Source: Acidobacteriota bacterium (GTDB taxonomy: Bacteria > Acidobacteriota > Terriglobia > Terriglobales > Acidobacteriaceae). Taken from it: a stretch of 64,000 nt of DNA. The notes beneath the pieces were generated by a model. That model was not told the DNA's origin, searched no databases, and saw only the letters and a program-made list of their open reading frames with translations. The stretch covers positions 1 to 64,000 of the forward strand of contig JAKATU010000043.1 of assembly GCA_021818585.1 (NCBI GenBank), read 5' to 3'. Positions 8,250 through 19,199 of the stretch are shown piece after piece (the first letter of the stretch is position 1; the number at the start of each line of letters is the position of its first letter). Position numbers and translations under genes: made by a program.

Positions 8250-8852
8250 ATGAAGGGTTTGCTTGCGAAGCTGCGTGGCGTAATTGTGTTGCCGGCTGTG
8301 GTGGGAATGATGGTGGGGGCGATGCCGGACAGAGCCCTGGCAGCCACGCCGGGAGGGCCTTCTGCCGCGGTGATCCTGCACCGGGCGGAAGCGAAGGCGC
8401 TTACGGAGCACAAGAATATTCTGGTGGAGTTTGGGGCTTCATGGTGCGTGAACTGCAGGCTGTATGACCGGATGCTGCAGGACGGGGCGATGCGTGGGAT
8501 TTTGAACCGTGCGTTTGTGTTTGCGACGATGGATACCGGGGAGCGGCCGGGCGACAAGCTGCATGCAAATACGCCGGGCGGTGTGCGGTTTGAGGACAGC
8601 GTGGGCGGGGAGAATGCCGGGTGGCCTTACCTGGTGGTGCTGAACCCGGAAGGCAAGCTGATTGTGAATTCCATGCGTCCGGACGCGAAGGCCAAGGGCG
8701 GGTGGACGAATATCGGGTATCCGGTATTGCCGGTGGAGGTTGACTGGTTTATGACGATGATGCGGCGGGGAGCTCCCGGGCTGAATGCTGCCGAACTGGC
8801 AGAGATGCGGGGATGGTTGACGAAGGTAGCACAGGGGATTCTGCATGGTTGA
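8250..8852 (+). CDS. Secreted thioredoxin-like protein (WCVNC motif)
   Basis: 200 residues from ATG 8250, chosen because GGAGG sits 7 nt upstream and the N-terminus then becomes a clean signal peptide (KGLLAKLRG then a hydrophobic run, cleavage probably near ALA-AT at 30-33). The mature part is a thioredoxin fold: ILVEFGASWCVNC has the redox pair Cys66 and Cys69, and WPYLVVLNPEGKL is the strand after the cis-proline loop. The active site CVNC differs from classic CGPC and resembles thiol-disulfide proteins of the DsbD/DUF255 kind. It probably works on cell-envelope disulfides or as a thiol oxidoreductase. It is followed 10 bp later by the DinB-like gene. Confidence 0.82.
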   Translation: MKGLLAKLRGVIVLPAVVGMMVGAMPDRALAATPGGPSAAVILHRAEAKALTEHKNILVEFGASWCVNCRLYDRMLQDGAMRGILNRAFVFATMDTGERPGDKLHANTPGGVRFEDSVGGENAGWPYLVVLNPEGKLIVNSMRPDAKAKGGWTNIGYPVLPVEVDWFMTMMRRGAPGLNAAELAEMRGWLTKVAQGILHG

Positions 8853-8862
8853 GGGAGGGGTG

Positions 8863-9399
8863 ATGGTGAGTCTGGACGATACGGTGGTGCTGCTGGAGCG
8901 GACTCCCGCGGCGCTGGATGCGCTGCTGCGCGGGCTGCCCGATGGGTTGGCGATGCGGAACGAGGGTGAGAAGACGTGGAGCGCGTTTGACGTGGTGGGG
9001 CATTTGATCCATTGCGAAGTGGATGACTGGATGCCGCGAGCGCGGCGGATATTGGCCGAGGGTGAGAGCCGACCGTTCGATGCGTTTGATCGCTGGGGGC
9101 ATGTGCGGATGATGGAGGGCAAGTCACTGGCGGAACTGCTGGATGGGTTTGCGGCACGGCGCGCGGAAAACTTGAAGGAGCTGCGCGGCTGGAATTTGAG
9201 TGCCGAGGATCTGGAGCGGCGGGGCGTGCATACGGTGCTGGGTCCGGTGACGCTGGGGCATTTGCTGTCGGCGTGGGCTGCGCATGATTTGAATCATCTG
9301 CACCAGATGGCGCGGGTGATGGCGCACCAGTACCGCGAGGCGGTGGGACCGTTTGTGGCATTTATGGGCGTGATGCACTGCGATGCGCATGGCGCCTGA
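8863..9399 (+). CDS. DinB-family protein (DfsB/YfiT-like)
   Basis: 178 residues forming a four-helix-bundle DinB/DUF664-type protein. The metal-ligand histidines are recognisable: His in GHLIHCEVDDW of helix 2 and the pair in WAAHDLNHLHQMARV near the C-terminus. The start chosen is ATG 8863, just after GGGAGGGG; ATG 8845 would overlap the upstream gene by 8 bp. Members are metal-dependent and often act as small thiol-dependent S-transferases or are of unknown substrate. The enzyme activity cannot be read from sequence. It is in the same direction as, and close to, the thioredoxin-like gene. Confidence 0.82.
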   Translation: MVSLDDTVVLLERTPAALDALLRGLPDGLAMRNEGEKTWSAFDVVGHLIHCEVDDWMPRARRILAEGESRPFDAFDRWGHVRMMEGKSLAELLDGFAARRAENLKELRGWNLSAEDLERRGVHTVLGPVTLGHLLSAWAAHDLNHLHQMARVMAHQYREAVGPFVAFMGVMHCDAHGA

Positions 9400-9423
9400 G
9401 TTGCTGTAAGGCGAGGGTTGGGG

Positions 9424-9918
9424 ATGAGTCTGCACGCCGGAAGGCTCTGCGAAGTGCTTGGACTTCTAGCGCTGGCGAATTATGCGCCTATATTGCTGAA
9501 GCAGGTGGCCGGGCCGCGGTGGGCGTGGCCGGTAGATGGCGGGGTGACGCTGTGGGATGGGCGGCCTTTGCTTGGCACGTCGAAGACGTGGCGGGGACTG
9601 GCTGGTTCGGTGGCGGCGACTACGGCTGGGGCGCTTGCGATGGGGATGGGCTGGGGCGTGGGCGCGGCGGTTGCAGGATGGTCGATGGGTGGGGATTTGT
9701 TTTCGAGCTTCTGTAAGCGGCGGCTGGGGATGAACTCGGGCGGGCGGGCGACGGGGCTGGATCAGATTCCGGAGGCGCTTTTTCCGGCGCTGGCGGCGTG
9801 TGGCATGCTGGGGCTGGGCTGGCTGGATGTGGCGGTGGTTGTGGTGGTGTTTCTGGTGGGAGAGATGGGGTTGTGGGTTCTATTTTTCAAGTGGCATTTG
9901 CGGGAGCGGCCTTACTAG
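9424..9918 (+). CDS. CarS-like (CDP-archaeol synthase/DUF46) integral membrane enzyme
   Basis: 164 residues, mostly hydrophobic. The diagnostic motifs of the CarS/CdsA branch are present: PVDGGVTLWDGRPLLGTSKTWRG cut here to its key parts PVDGG and GTSKTWRG near residues 37-58, then GGDLFSSFCKRRLG and GLDQIPEALFP. In archaea, this family makes CDP-archaeol from CTP and unsaturated archaetidic acid; bacterial copies are known, but their substrate is not fixed. Start ATG 9424 rather than TTG 9418. Its last 32 bp overlap tail-to-tail with the metallophosphoesterase gene on the other strand. Confidence 0.8.
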   Translation: MSLHAGRLCEVLGLLALANYAPILLKQVAGPRWAWPVDGGVTLWDGRPLLGTSKTWRGLAGSVAATTAGALAMGMGWGVGAAVAGWSMGGDLFSSFCKRRLGMNSGGRATGLDQIPEALFPALAACGMLGLGWLDVAVVVVVFLVGEMGLWVLFFKWHLRERPY

Positions 9919-10915
9919 AATCCGCTGGCCGGATGAGCTGGTGGAGGGTGATCTCTGGCGGGCAGTGGAAGCGGACGGGCGCGATGGAGCAGCCGACGCC
10001 GACGGAGGTGTATCCGGTGAGTGAGGCGTAGGTCCAGGGGCCTGCGCCGAGGGCGCGTGGGAGTGATGCGTCGAGGGTGATGGGGATGGAGCCGGGGAGG
10101 CAGATTTGTCCGCCGTGGGTGTGGCCGCTGAGCATGAGGGAGAAGCCGGCGTGGGCGGCCTGGCGGTAGATTTCCGGGGTGTGAGAGAGCAGGATGGAGA
10201 CGGTGCCGGGCGGGATGGCGTGGGCGGCCTGGTGGACGTTGTCTGCGCGGTAGTAGTGAGCATCGTCGACGCCGGCGAGGTGGATGTGGTGCTGGTCGCG
10301 GGCGATGGGGATGGACTCATTCATGAGCATGCGGATGTTCATGTCTTCGATGGCGGGGAGCATGCGGATGGAGTCGTGGTTGCCGAGGACGGCGTAGACG
10401 GGAGTGCGGATGTGGGCGCGGAGCCGGCGGAGGGTTTCGAGAGCGGCATCGAAGGGGCCGAAGGTCTGGCCGCGGTAGTCGCCGGTGAGGACGCAGATGT
10501 CGTACTGGAGGCCGGGCAGGATGAGAGCGAGGCGGTGCATGGGTTCCGGGTTGAGGTCGGCGTGGAGGTCGGTGATGTGGAGGATGGTGAAGTTGTGGAA
10601 GGCGCTGGGGAGATTGGGCAAAGGGACGGGGTTGGTGAGGATGCGGATTTTCTGGGCGTTTCTTTGGCCGACGGCGTAGAGGCCAGTGAATTTAAGGGCG
10701 GCTTTGAAGAGGGTGTGGGAGGAGTACCAGTTTTCTGGATGGAAGAAGCTCCGACCGTGGCCGAAGACGGCTTCGTGGTCGTGCTCGATGCCGAGTCGCT
10801 GGCGGGCGTGGACATGGCCGAGGCGCTGCTCCAGCCGGGCGAGGGTTTGCTGGTCGATTGGAGGAGAAGGGTTTTGGCTCATCTGGAATTTAGGATGCTG
10901 ATTTTGGCCGGGCAT
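9887..10915 (-). CDS. Calcineurin-like metallophosphoesterase (YkuE-like)
   Basis: 342 residues. All metal-binding blocks of the family are present in order: ITDLHAD (D-x-H), LTGDYRG, LGNHDS, LLSHTPE and LSGHTHGGQ. This arrangement matches YkuE-type phosphoesterases, which act on phospholipid or UDP-sugar pyrophosphate substrates. There is no signal peptide, but the N-terminal 90 residues precede the catalytic fold and contain no clear domain. Start uncertain: ATG 10915 or ATG 10882; neither has a good ribosome site. The gene ends 32 bp inside the convergent CarS-like gene. A terminator hairpin separates it from lon. Confidence 0.85.
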   Translation of the reverse strand: MPGQNQHPKFQMSQNPSPPIDQQTLARLEQRLGHVHARQRLGIEHDHEAVFGHGRSFFHPENWYSSHTLFKAALKFTGLYAVGQRNAQKIRILTNPVPLPNLPSAFHNFTILHITDLHADLNPEPMHRLALILPGLQYDICVLTGDYRGQTFGPFDAALETLRRLRAHIRTPVYAVLGNHDSIRMLPAIEDMNIRMLMNESIPIARDQHHIHLAGVDDAHYYRADNVHQAAHAIPPGTVSILLSHTPEIYRQAAHAGFSLMLSGHTHGGQICLPGSIPITLDASLPRALGAGPWTYASLTGYTSVGVGCSIAPVRFHCPPEITLHQLIRPADSSKAAPANAT

Positions 10916-10939
10916 GAGCTGGAGGGTGAGGAGGACGAA

Positions 10940-10966
10940 AAGGCCCGCGCGGTGCGCGGGCCTTTG
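10940..10966 (-). terminator. Rho-independent terminator after lon
   Basis: AGGCCCGCGC, loop GGT, GCGCGGGCCT; read on the minus strand it ends in TTTTC. It lies 20-45 bp past the lon stop. Confidence 0.75.
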
Positions 10967-10986
10967 ATGGCCGGGATAAAGCCGGG

Positions 10987-13425
<2,439 letters not shown>

Positions 13426-13581
13426 TGGTTGTTAGATGAACTGTAACGCATTCGGACGCTTCGCGGAGGGTGATGATGCGAAGTTTGAGGTGACGGAAGG
13501 GGTGAAAAAATCGGCAAAAAACTGTGTGGCAGGGGCTTGAGCGGGATGAATGGAGGGTTAAGTGTAGGGAAAATCAAGCAG

Positions 13582-13605
13582 AAGTCCCGCGCTGAGGCGG
13601 GACTT
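13582..13605 (-). terminator. Terminator hairpin after clpX
   Basis: AAGTCCCGC against GCGGGACTT with a 6-nt loop, about 40 bp past the clpX stop. Confidence 0.7.
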
Positions 13606-13643
13606 TGGTGAAAATCAGGTTGCGAGGGGTCAGTGACTTTGGA

Positions 13644-14924
13644 TCAACCGGCTTTGTCGAGCAGGCTGAGCGAGAGGTCGCGACGCTTGACCATTTCTGC
13701 CGTGATGACGAGCTCTTCCACGCGCTTATGGCTGGGCAGGTGATACATGAGGTCGAGCATGAGCTCTTCGAGAATCATGCGCAGGCCGCGCGCGCCGACC
13801 TTGCGGTCAAGAGCTTCGAGGGCGATGGAGCGAGCCGCTTCTTCTGAGAAAACGAGGCTGACGCCTTCAAACTCAAAGAGCTTCTGGTACTGCTTGAGGA
13901 TGGCGTTGCGCGGCTTGGTGAGGATTTCGACGAGGGCTGCTTCGTCGAGCTCGTCGAGGATGCCGATGACGGGGAGACGGCCGACGAACTCAGGGATGAG
14001 CCCGTAACGGATGAGATCCTGCGGCTCGGCGAGCCGGAGCAGCTCGGCATCGCGCTGGGGGCGTGTGGGCTGGCCGTTGTCCTGCTGATCGTTTTCCGCG
14101 ATGGCCTTGAAGCCGAGGGCTTTTTTGCCAACGCGGCGTCCTACTACGCGCTCGAGGCCGACGAAGGCACCACCACAGATGAAGAGGATGTTGGTGGTGT
14201 CGACGGCGGTGAATTCCTGATGGGGGTGTTTGCGGCCGCCTTGTGGCGGCACGTTGGCGACGGTGCCCTCCAGAATCTTAAGAAGAGCCTGCTGGACGCC
14301 CTCGCCGGAGACATCGCGGGTGATGGAGGGGTTTTCATCCTTGCGGCCGATCTTGTCGATTTCGTCGATGTAGATGATGCCGCTCTGGGCGCGGGTGACG
14401 TCACCGTCTGCTGCCTGGAGGAGCTTGAGGATGATGTTTTCCACATCTTCACCGACGTAGCCAGCCTCGGTGAGGGTGGTGGCGTCGACGATCGCGAAGG
14501 GCACGTCGAGCATTTTGGCGAGGGTGTGAGCGAGGAGGGTTTTGCCGCTGCCGGTAGGACCGACGAGGAGGATGTTGGACTTGGCCAGCTCGACATCGTT
14601 GCCGCGCATTCGATTCATCTGGATGCGCTTGTAGTGGTTGTAGACGGCTACGGCGAGCTTCTTTTTGGTCTGGTCCTGGCCGATGACGTATTCGTCAAGG
14701 AAGGCCTTGACCTCGTGAGGCTTAGGTAGCTGGGCCGGCGCGGAGCCGGAGGGCGCTTCGGCGCGATCATCCTCAAGGATGGAGTTGCACACAGCGACGC
14801 ACTCGTCGCAGATGTATGCGCGAGGGTAGTCGCTGGGTGAGGAGATGAGTTTTGCCACAGCGTCCTGGGACTTGTGGCAGAAAGAACAGCGGAGGGTGTC
14901 TTCAGAGCCGGTGCGCGTCTTCAT
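13644..14924 (-). CDS. clpX: ClpXP protease ATP-binding subunit ClpX
   Basis: 426 residues, the standard ClpX length. The unfoldase feeds substrates to ClpP. The N-terminal zinc-binding domain has Cys13, Cys16, Cys39 and Cys42 ([14 protein letters not shown]). The AAA+ core has Walker [12 protein letters not shown] (about 120), Walker [12 protein letters not shown], and the RKHPHQEF loop that contacts substrate; the C-terminal small domain ends in [11 protein letters not shown]. It lies 54 bp after clpP in the order tig-clpP-clpX, so they are probably cotranscribed. Start ATG 14924; AAGGAGTACCAGCAGA upstream supplies a Shine-Dalgarno. Confidence 0.97.
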   Translation of the reverse strand: MKTRTGSEDTLRCSFCHKSQDAVAKLISSPSDYPRAYICDECVAVCNSILEDDRAEAPSGSAPAQLPKPHEVKAFLDEYVIGQDQTKKKLAVAVYNHYKRIQMNRMRGNDVELAKSNILLVGPTGSGKTLLAHTLAKMLDVPFAIVDATTLTEAGYVGEDVENIILKLLQAADGDVTRAQSGIIYIDEIDKIGRKDENPSITRDVSGEGVQQALLKILEGTVANVPPQGGRKHPHQEFTAVDTTNILFICGGAFVGLERVVGRRVGKKALGFKAIAENDQQDNGQPTRPQRDAELLRLAEPQDLIRYGLIPEFVGRLPVIGILDELDEAALVEILTKPRNAILKQYQKLFEFEGVSLVFSEEAARSIALEALDRKVGARGLRMILEELMLDLMYHLPSHKRVEELVITAEMVKRRDLSLSLLDKAG

Positions 14925-14978
14925 TCTGCTGGTACTCCTTGCTTATCGCTGACGGCCTCGGGAACGAAGGGGGGAACC

Positions 14979-15569
14979 CTAGACGCGCGGCCGGTCGATA
15001 ATGTCGTCGATGATGCCATATTCCTTGGCCTGGGGCGCATTCATGATGAAGTCGCGCTCCACGTCGCGCTCGATGCGCTCAAGGCTCTGCCCGGTGTGCT
15101 TAGACATAAGGTTATTCGTAATTTCGCGAATTCGCAAAATTTCGCGGGCATGAATATCAATATCTGTTGCCTGACCGGATAACCCACCCATGGATGGCTG
15201 GTGGATGAGAATACGGGAGTTGGGCAGGGCGAAACGCTTGCCGGCGGTGCCGGACATGAGGAGGAATGCGCCCATGCTGGCGGCCTGACCGATGCAGTAA
15301 GTGACGACGTCGTTCTTGATGAACTGCATGGTGTCGTAGATGGCTAGACCCGCGGTGATGGAGCCGCCGGGTGAGTTGATGTAGAGCTGGATGTCCTTGT
15401 CGGGATCTTCGGCGGACAGGAAGAGAAGCTGGGCGATGATGAGGTTGGCGATCTGGTCGTCGATGGGAGTGCCGAGGAAGATGATGTTATCGCGCAGCAG
15501 ACGGGAGTAGATGTCGTAGGCGCGTTCGCCGCGATTCGTCTGCTCGATGACCATAGGTACAAGTGCCAT
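14979..15569 (-). CDS. clpP: ATP-dependent Clp protease proteolytic subunit
   Basis: 196 residues, normal ClpP length. A serine protease that forms the tetradecameric chamber used by ClpX. The catalytic serine is Ser98 in GQAASMGAF and the histidine is His123 in [10 protein letters not shown]; the aspartate lies in the later ERDVERDF region. The N-terminal [23 protein letters not shown] is typical, including the short propeptide-like head. It is placed between tig and clpX on the minus strand. Confidence 0.97.
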   Translation of the reverse strand: MALVPMVIEQTNRGERAYDIYSRLLRDNIIFLGTPIDDQIANLIIAQLLFLSAEDPDKDIQLYINSPGGSITAGLAIYDTMQFIKNDVVTYCIGQAASMGAFLLMSGTAGKRFALPNSRILIHQPSMGGLSGQATDIDIHAREILRIREITNNLMSKHTGQSLERIERDVERDFIMNAPQAKEYGIIDDIIDRPRV

Positions 15570-15668
15570 GGGTATGTGTCCACTCCTCGAAGCCGGGGCT
15601 TCGCTTGCTGATGCTGCGTTGATGGCCGGCGCGGCGAAAGGGCCGCGCTCGGCCGAAGCCAGGGAAGA

Positions 15669-17084
15669 TTAGAGCCGTTCGACCAGCAGTTTGCCGGCCT
15701 TTTCGCGCTTGATTTGTTCCTGGAGTCTAGCTAGGTTGCCTTCGCTGGTCAAACGCTTGCGAAGGACGTCGACGGGTTCGCGCGTTTGCATGGAGAGCAT
15801 GAAGAGTTGCCGGTCGAGCTCGTCTTCGTTGACTTCGATCATTTCCTCTTCGGCGATGCGGTCGAGGATGAGCATGCCCTTGACCTCAGTGAGAGCGGGG
15901 TCGCGCTGAGCAGCGCGCAGGCTGTTGAAGTCGAGCTTGCGCATATCTTCGGTCCGCATGCCCTGAGCCGCGAGTGCGCGGAGGCCGCGATCGAGACGGG
16001 CGTCGACCTGGTTCTGCACCATGGATTCGGGGACATCGACGGTGAAGCGCTCGGAGAAGGCTTCAATGAGTCTGTCGCGGGTTTCTGCTTCGATGCGGCG
16101 GGATTTTTCCGACTGCATGTGCTCGCGGAGCTTCTGCTTGAAGTCGTCGAAGGATTCGTAGTCGCCGAGCTCTTTGGCGAACTCATCATTGAGCTCGGGC
16201 TGCACACGTTTCTTGATGCCGTTGATGGTGACATCGTAGGCGACGGTTTTGCCGGCGAGGCGGCGTTCTCCGAAGTCTTCGGGGTATGCGACCTCGAACG
16301 TGAGTTCCTGACCGGGGCGTGCGCCGCGGAGGCTCTCATTGAATGCGGGGAGGGTGTTGACTCCGCCGACTTCAACGAGGACATCCTGGCCTTCGATGGG
16401 CTGGGCTTCGGTTTCCGATTCTTCCGCGCTCTGGAGCCGGCCTTTGAAGGTGATCTGGGCGAAGTCGCCGTCGGCGAGTGCGCGATCTTCCTCGACGGGC
16501 TCCATGGTGGAGCGGGAGTCGATGGCGCGCTTGAGCTCTTCGTCGAACTCGGCTTCGGTGAGGGTGGTGTCGGGCTTTTCGACCTTGACGTCCTGATAGC
16601 CCTCGACGGAGAAGGGCGGCAGTACCTCGAAGGCAGCCTTGAAGCGCAGGGGCTCGCCGTCCTTCATTTGAAGGTCAGTGACCTGCGGCTGCGAGACGGG
16701 CTGGAGGGCCTGCTGTTCGATGGCGGTGCGGAAGTGCGTGGGCAGGATGCTCTCGACTACGTCCTGCTGGATGGAGTCGTGGAAGCGGCTGCGAATGAGG
16801 GATTCTGGCACCTTGCCGGCGCGGAAGCCTGGGATTCGGGCCTGCTTTTGATATCGCTTGATGACGGTACGGAAGGCCTTGCTGACTTCGTCGGCGGGGA
16901 TTTCGATTTCGACTTCGCGGGTGCAGGCCGGGTTCAGGGTAGGGCTGTGCTGATGCTCGTGTCCCGGATGGTCCTGGTCGTGGCCGTGTTCGTGGTTGTG
17001 CCCCTCGTGGTGGTGGTGCTGTTCGGGAGTTGTGGTTTCTTCCTGAGGAGTCTGGTTGTTGTCGATGGTATCTGTCGCAGTCAA
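15669..17084 (-). CDS. tig: Trigger factor with a histidine-rich N-terminal extension
   Basis: 471 residues; ribosome-bound chaperone and peptidyl-prolyl isomerase. The start is a TTG at 17084 with GGAAGG 6 nt upstream; no ATG exists nearby in frame. Residues 1-50 are unusual: an acidic stretch, then about 12 histidines in roughly 22 residues (HHHHEGHNHEHGH and more), before the conserved ribosome-binding domain (VSKAFRTVIKRYQKQARIPG with the GFRxGKxP signature at GFRAGKVPESL). The FKBP-like isomerase domain spans about 190-285, then a long helical C-terminal chaperone domain. It heads the tig-clpP-clpX block. The head could bind Ni/Zn/Cu, as in SlyD or HypB tails, but this is inference. Confidence 0.95.
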   Translation of the reverse strand: MTATDTIDNNQTPQEETTTPEQHHHHEGHNHEHGHDQDHPGHEHQHSPTLNPACTREVEIEIPADEVSKAFRTVIKRYQKQARIPGFRAGKVPESLIRSRFHDSIQQDVVESILPTHFRTAIEQQALQPVSQPQVTDLQMKDGEPLRFKAAFEVLPPFSVEGYQDVKVEKPDTTLTEAEFDEELKRAIDSRSTMEPVEEDRALADGDFAQITFKGRLQSAEESETEAQPIEGQDVLVEVGGVNTLPAFNESLRGARPGQELTFEVAYPEDFGERRLAGKTVAYDVTINGIKKRVQPELNDEFAKELGDYESFDDFKQKLREHMQSEKSRRIEAETRDRLIEAFSERFTVDVPESMVQNQVDARLDRGLRALAAQGMRTEDMRKLDFNSLRAAQRDPALTEVKGMLILDRIAEEEMIEVNEDELDRQLFMLSMQTREPVDVLRKRLTSEGNLARLQEQIKREKAGKLLVERL

Positions 17085-17365
17085 CGTGTGCCTTCCAAAT
17101 GAATGCCGCCGGTAAGGAGTTGGTCGCTCGACACCGCGAAGGAAGCTGCGCGGTCGAGGACAAGACAGCGGCCTTTCTCATGGTACGGATGCGACGCGGG
17201 AAGGGTCAACCGCAGCCGGAGGAGGATGTGGCCCTGGGGGGTAATGCATGCCTGTACGGTTGGCCATGAGTGTACATCTAAGGGAGAATGGCGTTAGTGA
17301 CTGGACGTGAGAGCCAGAAATTCGCGGTGCAGGACGTGATGCATCGCGGGGTGGGAGGAAAGAAC

Positions 17366-18640
17366 TTGAATCTGACATTTTTTTTAGGTGTCCTTGGTGG
17401 ATTGCTGGTGCTGGCGTTTCTGGCGAATTTACTTGCGCGGAAGACTGGAATTCCAGACGTGCTGGTGTTGATGGGGATTGGCGTGCTGCTGGGGCCGGTG
17501 CTGCATCTGATGAGTTTGACGCAGTATCCCGGGCTGCGGGACGGTTTTGGGACGCTGGCGCTGATTCTGATTTTGCTGGAAGCCGGACTGGAACTGGATT
17601 TGCGGCAGATGGTGCGGTCGTTTCCGACGGGGATTTTGCTGGCAGTCCTGAGCTATGGGTTGTGCATGGCGCTGATCGCGCCGTCAGCGCACCGTTTTCT
17701 GGGGCTGGGGTGGAAGCCGTCTCTGATTGTCGCAGCGGTGCTGGGGGGCGTGAGCGCGTCGGTTTCACTTCCGGTGCTGCAGACGATGGAGCTTCGCCCA
17801 CAACTCAAGTCGATTCTGACCGTGGAAGGCGCGATGGCCGATGTTCTTTCCGTCCTGACGGTGACAGGTTTGCTGAACGCTCCGGCGGGGTCGGTTCCGA
17901 TCGGTCAACTGGCTGGGAATTTTGCCTTGAAGCTTTCGATCAGTTTGATTCTTGGGGCGTTTACGGGAGTGGGATGGACATTTTTGCTGCCGCGGCTGTC
18001 AGACCGGCGATTCTGGCAGGTGCTGACGTTTGGAGCCGTGCTGGTGCTGTATGCGGTCACGAATATGGCCGATGGCGGAGACTTGCTGGCTGTGCTGGTG
18101 TTTGGGCTGGCGCTGTCGAACATGCCGCCTCTGCTCCAGAAGTTTACGGCGCTGCGGAAGTATCTGAACGCGGACATTGGTGTTTTGACCGGCGGCACAC
18201 TGGCAGGCAATGAGCAGGCGGGCCTGCTGGCGTTCCATGCGGAGTTGAGCTTCCTGGTACGGGCGTTTTTTTTCGTTCTGGTGGGGATGGATATCCGGTT
18301 CGAGGGATTTGTGAGCGAGTGGCTTCCGATTGTGGTGATCTTCGCGGCTATTCTGGTGGCCCGGTGGATTTCGATTATGGCGAGTCGGCTGTTGTGGCGG
18401 GATTCGCATCGGATGGAGCGGGATCTGGCTTTCTGGATGCATCCTCGAGGTTTGATTACTGTGGTACTGGCTTTGCGGGTAGTGAATGCACGGGGAGGTT
18501 CGTGGAGTTTCCTGGTGGATCTTTCGTTCGCGATTCTTTTGCTGACAGGCGCAGGGATGGCGGTAGGGACGATTCGCGGGCGACGCATGGCGGCGATACC
18601 AGAGCTGCAGCAGCCGGAGGCGAATGCTCCGGCTGCGTGA
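17366..18640 (+). CDS. CPA-type Na+(K+)/H+ antiporter, membrane
   Basis: 424 residues from a TTG at 17366 with GGAGG 7 nt upstream; starts at 17288 or 17339 (ATG) are possible but add a polar head with poor ribosome sites. A highly hydrophobic protein with about 11-13 membrane spans. The first helix, FFLGVLGGLLVLAFLANLLA, is followed by RKTGIPDVLVLMGIGVLLGP, the canonical CPA1/CPA2 opening, and ILILLEAGLELDL. VEGAMADVLSVLTV holds the polar ion-binding segment; the D residue in helix 5-6 is there. It exchanges monovalent cations for protons, for pH or ion balance. It is divergent from tig with a shared promoter region. Confidence 0.88.
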   Translation: MNLTFFLGVLGGLLVLAFLANLLARKTGIPDVLVLMGIGVLLGPVLHLMSLTQYPGLRDGFGTLALILILLEAGLELDLRQMVRSFPTGILLAVLSYGLCMALIAPSAHRFLGLGWKPSLIVAAVLGGVSASVSLPVLQTMELRPQLKSILTVEGAMADVLSVLTVTGLLNAPAGSVPIGQLAGNFALKLSISLILGAFTGVGWTFLLPRLSDRRFWQVLTFGAVLVLYAVTNMADGGDLLAVLVFGLALSNMPPLLQKFTALRKYLNADIGVLTGGTLAGNEQAGLLAFHAELSFLVRAFFFVLVGMDIRFEGFVSEWLPIVVIFAAILVARWISIMASRLLWRDSHRMERDLAFWMHPRGLITVVLALRVVNARGGSWSFLVDLSFAILLLTGAGMAVGTIRGRRMAAIPELQQPEANAPAA

Positions 18641-18647
18641 TTTGATT

Positions 18648-19199
18648 TCAGGCGGGTTGCAGTAGGATGGCGGCGCGCTGCTGGATGTTGGTTTGGATGG
18701 ATTCGACACCGGACTCGATGGAGGGGAGATTTTCGAGGATGGCGCCGGGGGGTTGATTTTCCAGCATGGAGCGGAGCATTTCGCAGCGGCCTACGAGGAG
18801 CTCATCCTGGGCGATGAGCTGGTGGAGGGTCGGAGCTTCCTTGCGGAAGCGCTGGGTCATGCGGTCATTTTCCGGGACGGGCTGCTGGTGGAGTGTGAGA
18901 TCCAGCGAGCCGATGGATTTGGAGAGGCGCTCAAGTTTCTGAGCGGCGGCGACGGCATTTGGGTCGGGGAATGGATGCTGGCGGCTGGGCGGCGGGAGGC
19001 ATTCGCGGCGGTAGTCGGACTCTGCTTTTTCCACGTAGGACATGGCGAGGCCGAGGAGCCAGGATGCCTTGGCGCGGATGAGCTGATCGTCGGCGCGGAG
19101 CTGATTTTCGAGGCGGTAAAAGTTGTAGCCCCATCCGTAAAAGAGGTTGGTGGCCACTTTACGGATGGGTCCTGCGTCGTAGAAGTCAAAAGCGGGCAT
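18648..19199 (-). CDS. Unknown helical partner of the SPFH protein
   Basis: 183 residues, predicted mostly alpha-helical and soluble, with charged heptad-like segments (AQKLERLSKSIGSLDLTL, RFRKEAPTLHQLIAQDELLV). No family was recognised. Its ATG overlaps the stop of the upstream SPFH gene by one base (TAATG), so the two are translationally coupled and likely make partners. It has no signal peptide or membrane span. It could bind the SPFH oligomer or be a regulator; this is only inference from context. Confidence 0.7.
   Translation of the reverse strand: MPAFDFYDAGPIRKVATNLFYGWGYNFYRLENQLRADDQLIRAKASWLLGLAMSYVEKAESDYRRECLPPPSRQHPFPDPNAVAAAQKLERLSKSIGSLDLTLHQQPVPENDRMTQRFRKEAPTLHQLIAQDELLVGRCEMLRSMLENQPPGAILENLPSIESGVESIQTNIQQRAAILLQPA

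Noticed and set aside
15786..17102. 438-codon plus-strand frame opposite trigger factor
   Set aside because: Antisense to tig; composition is a mirror of the gene.
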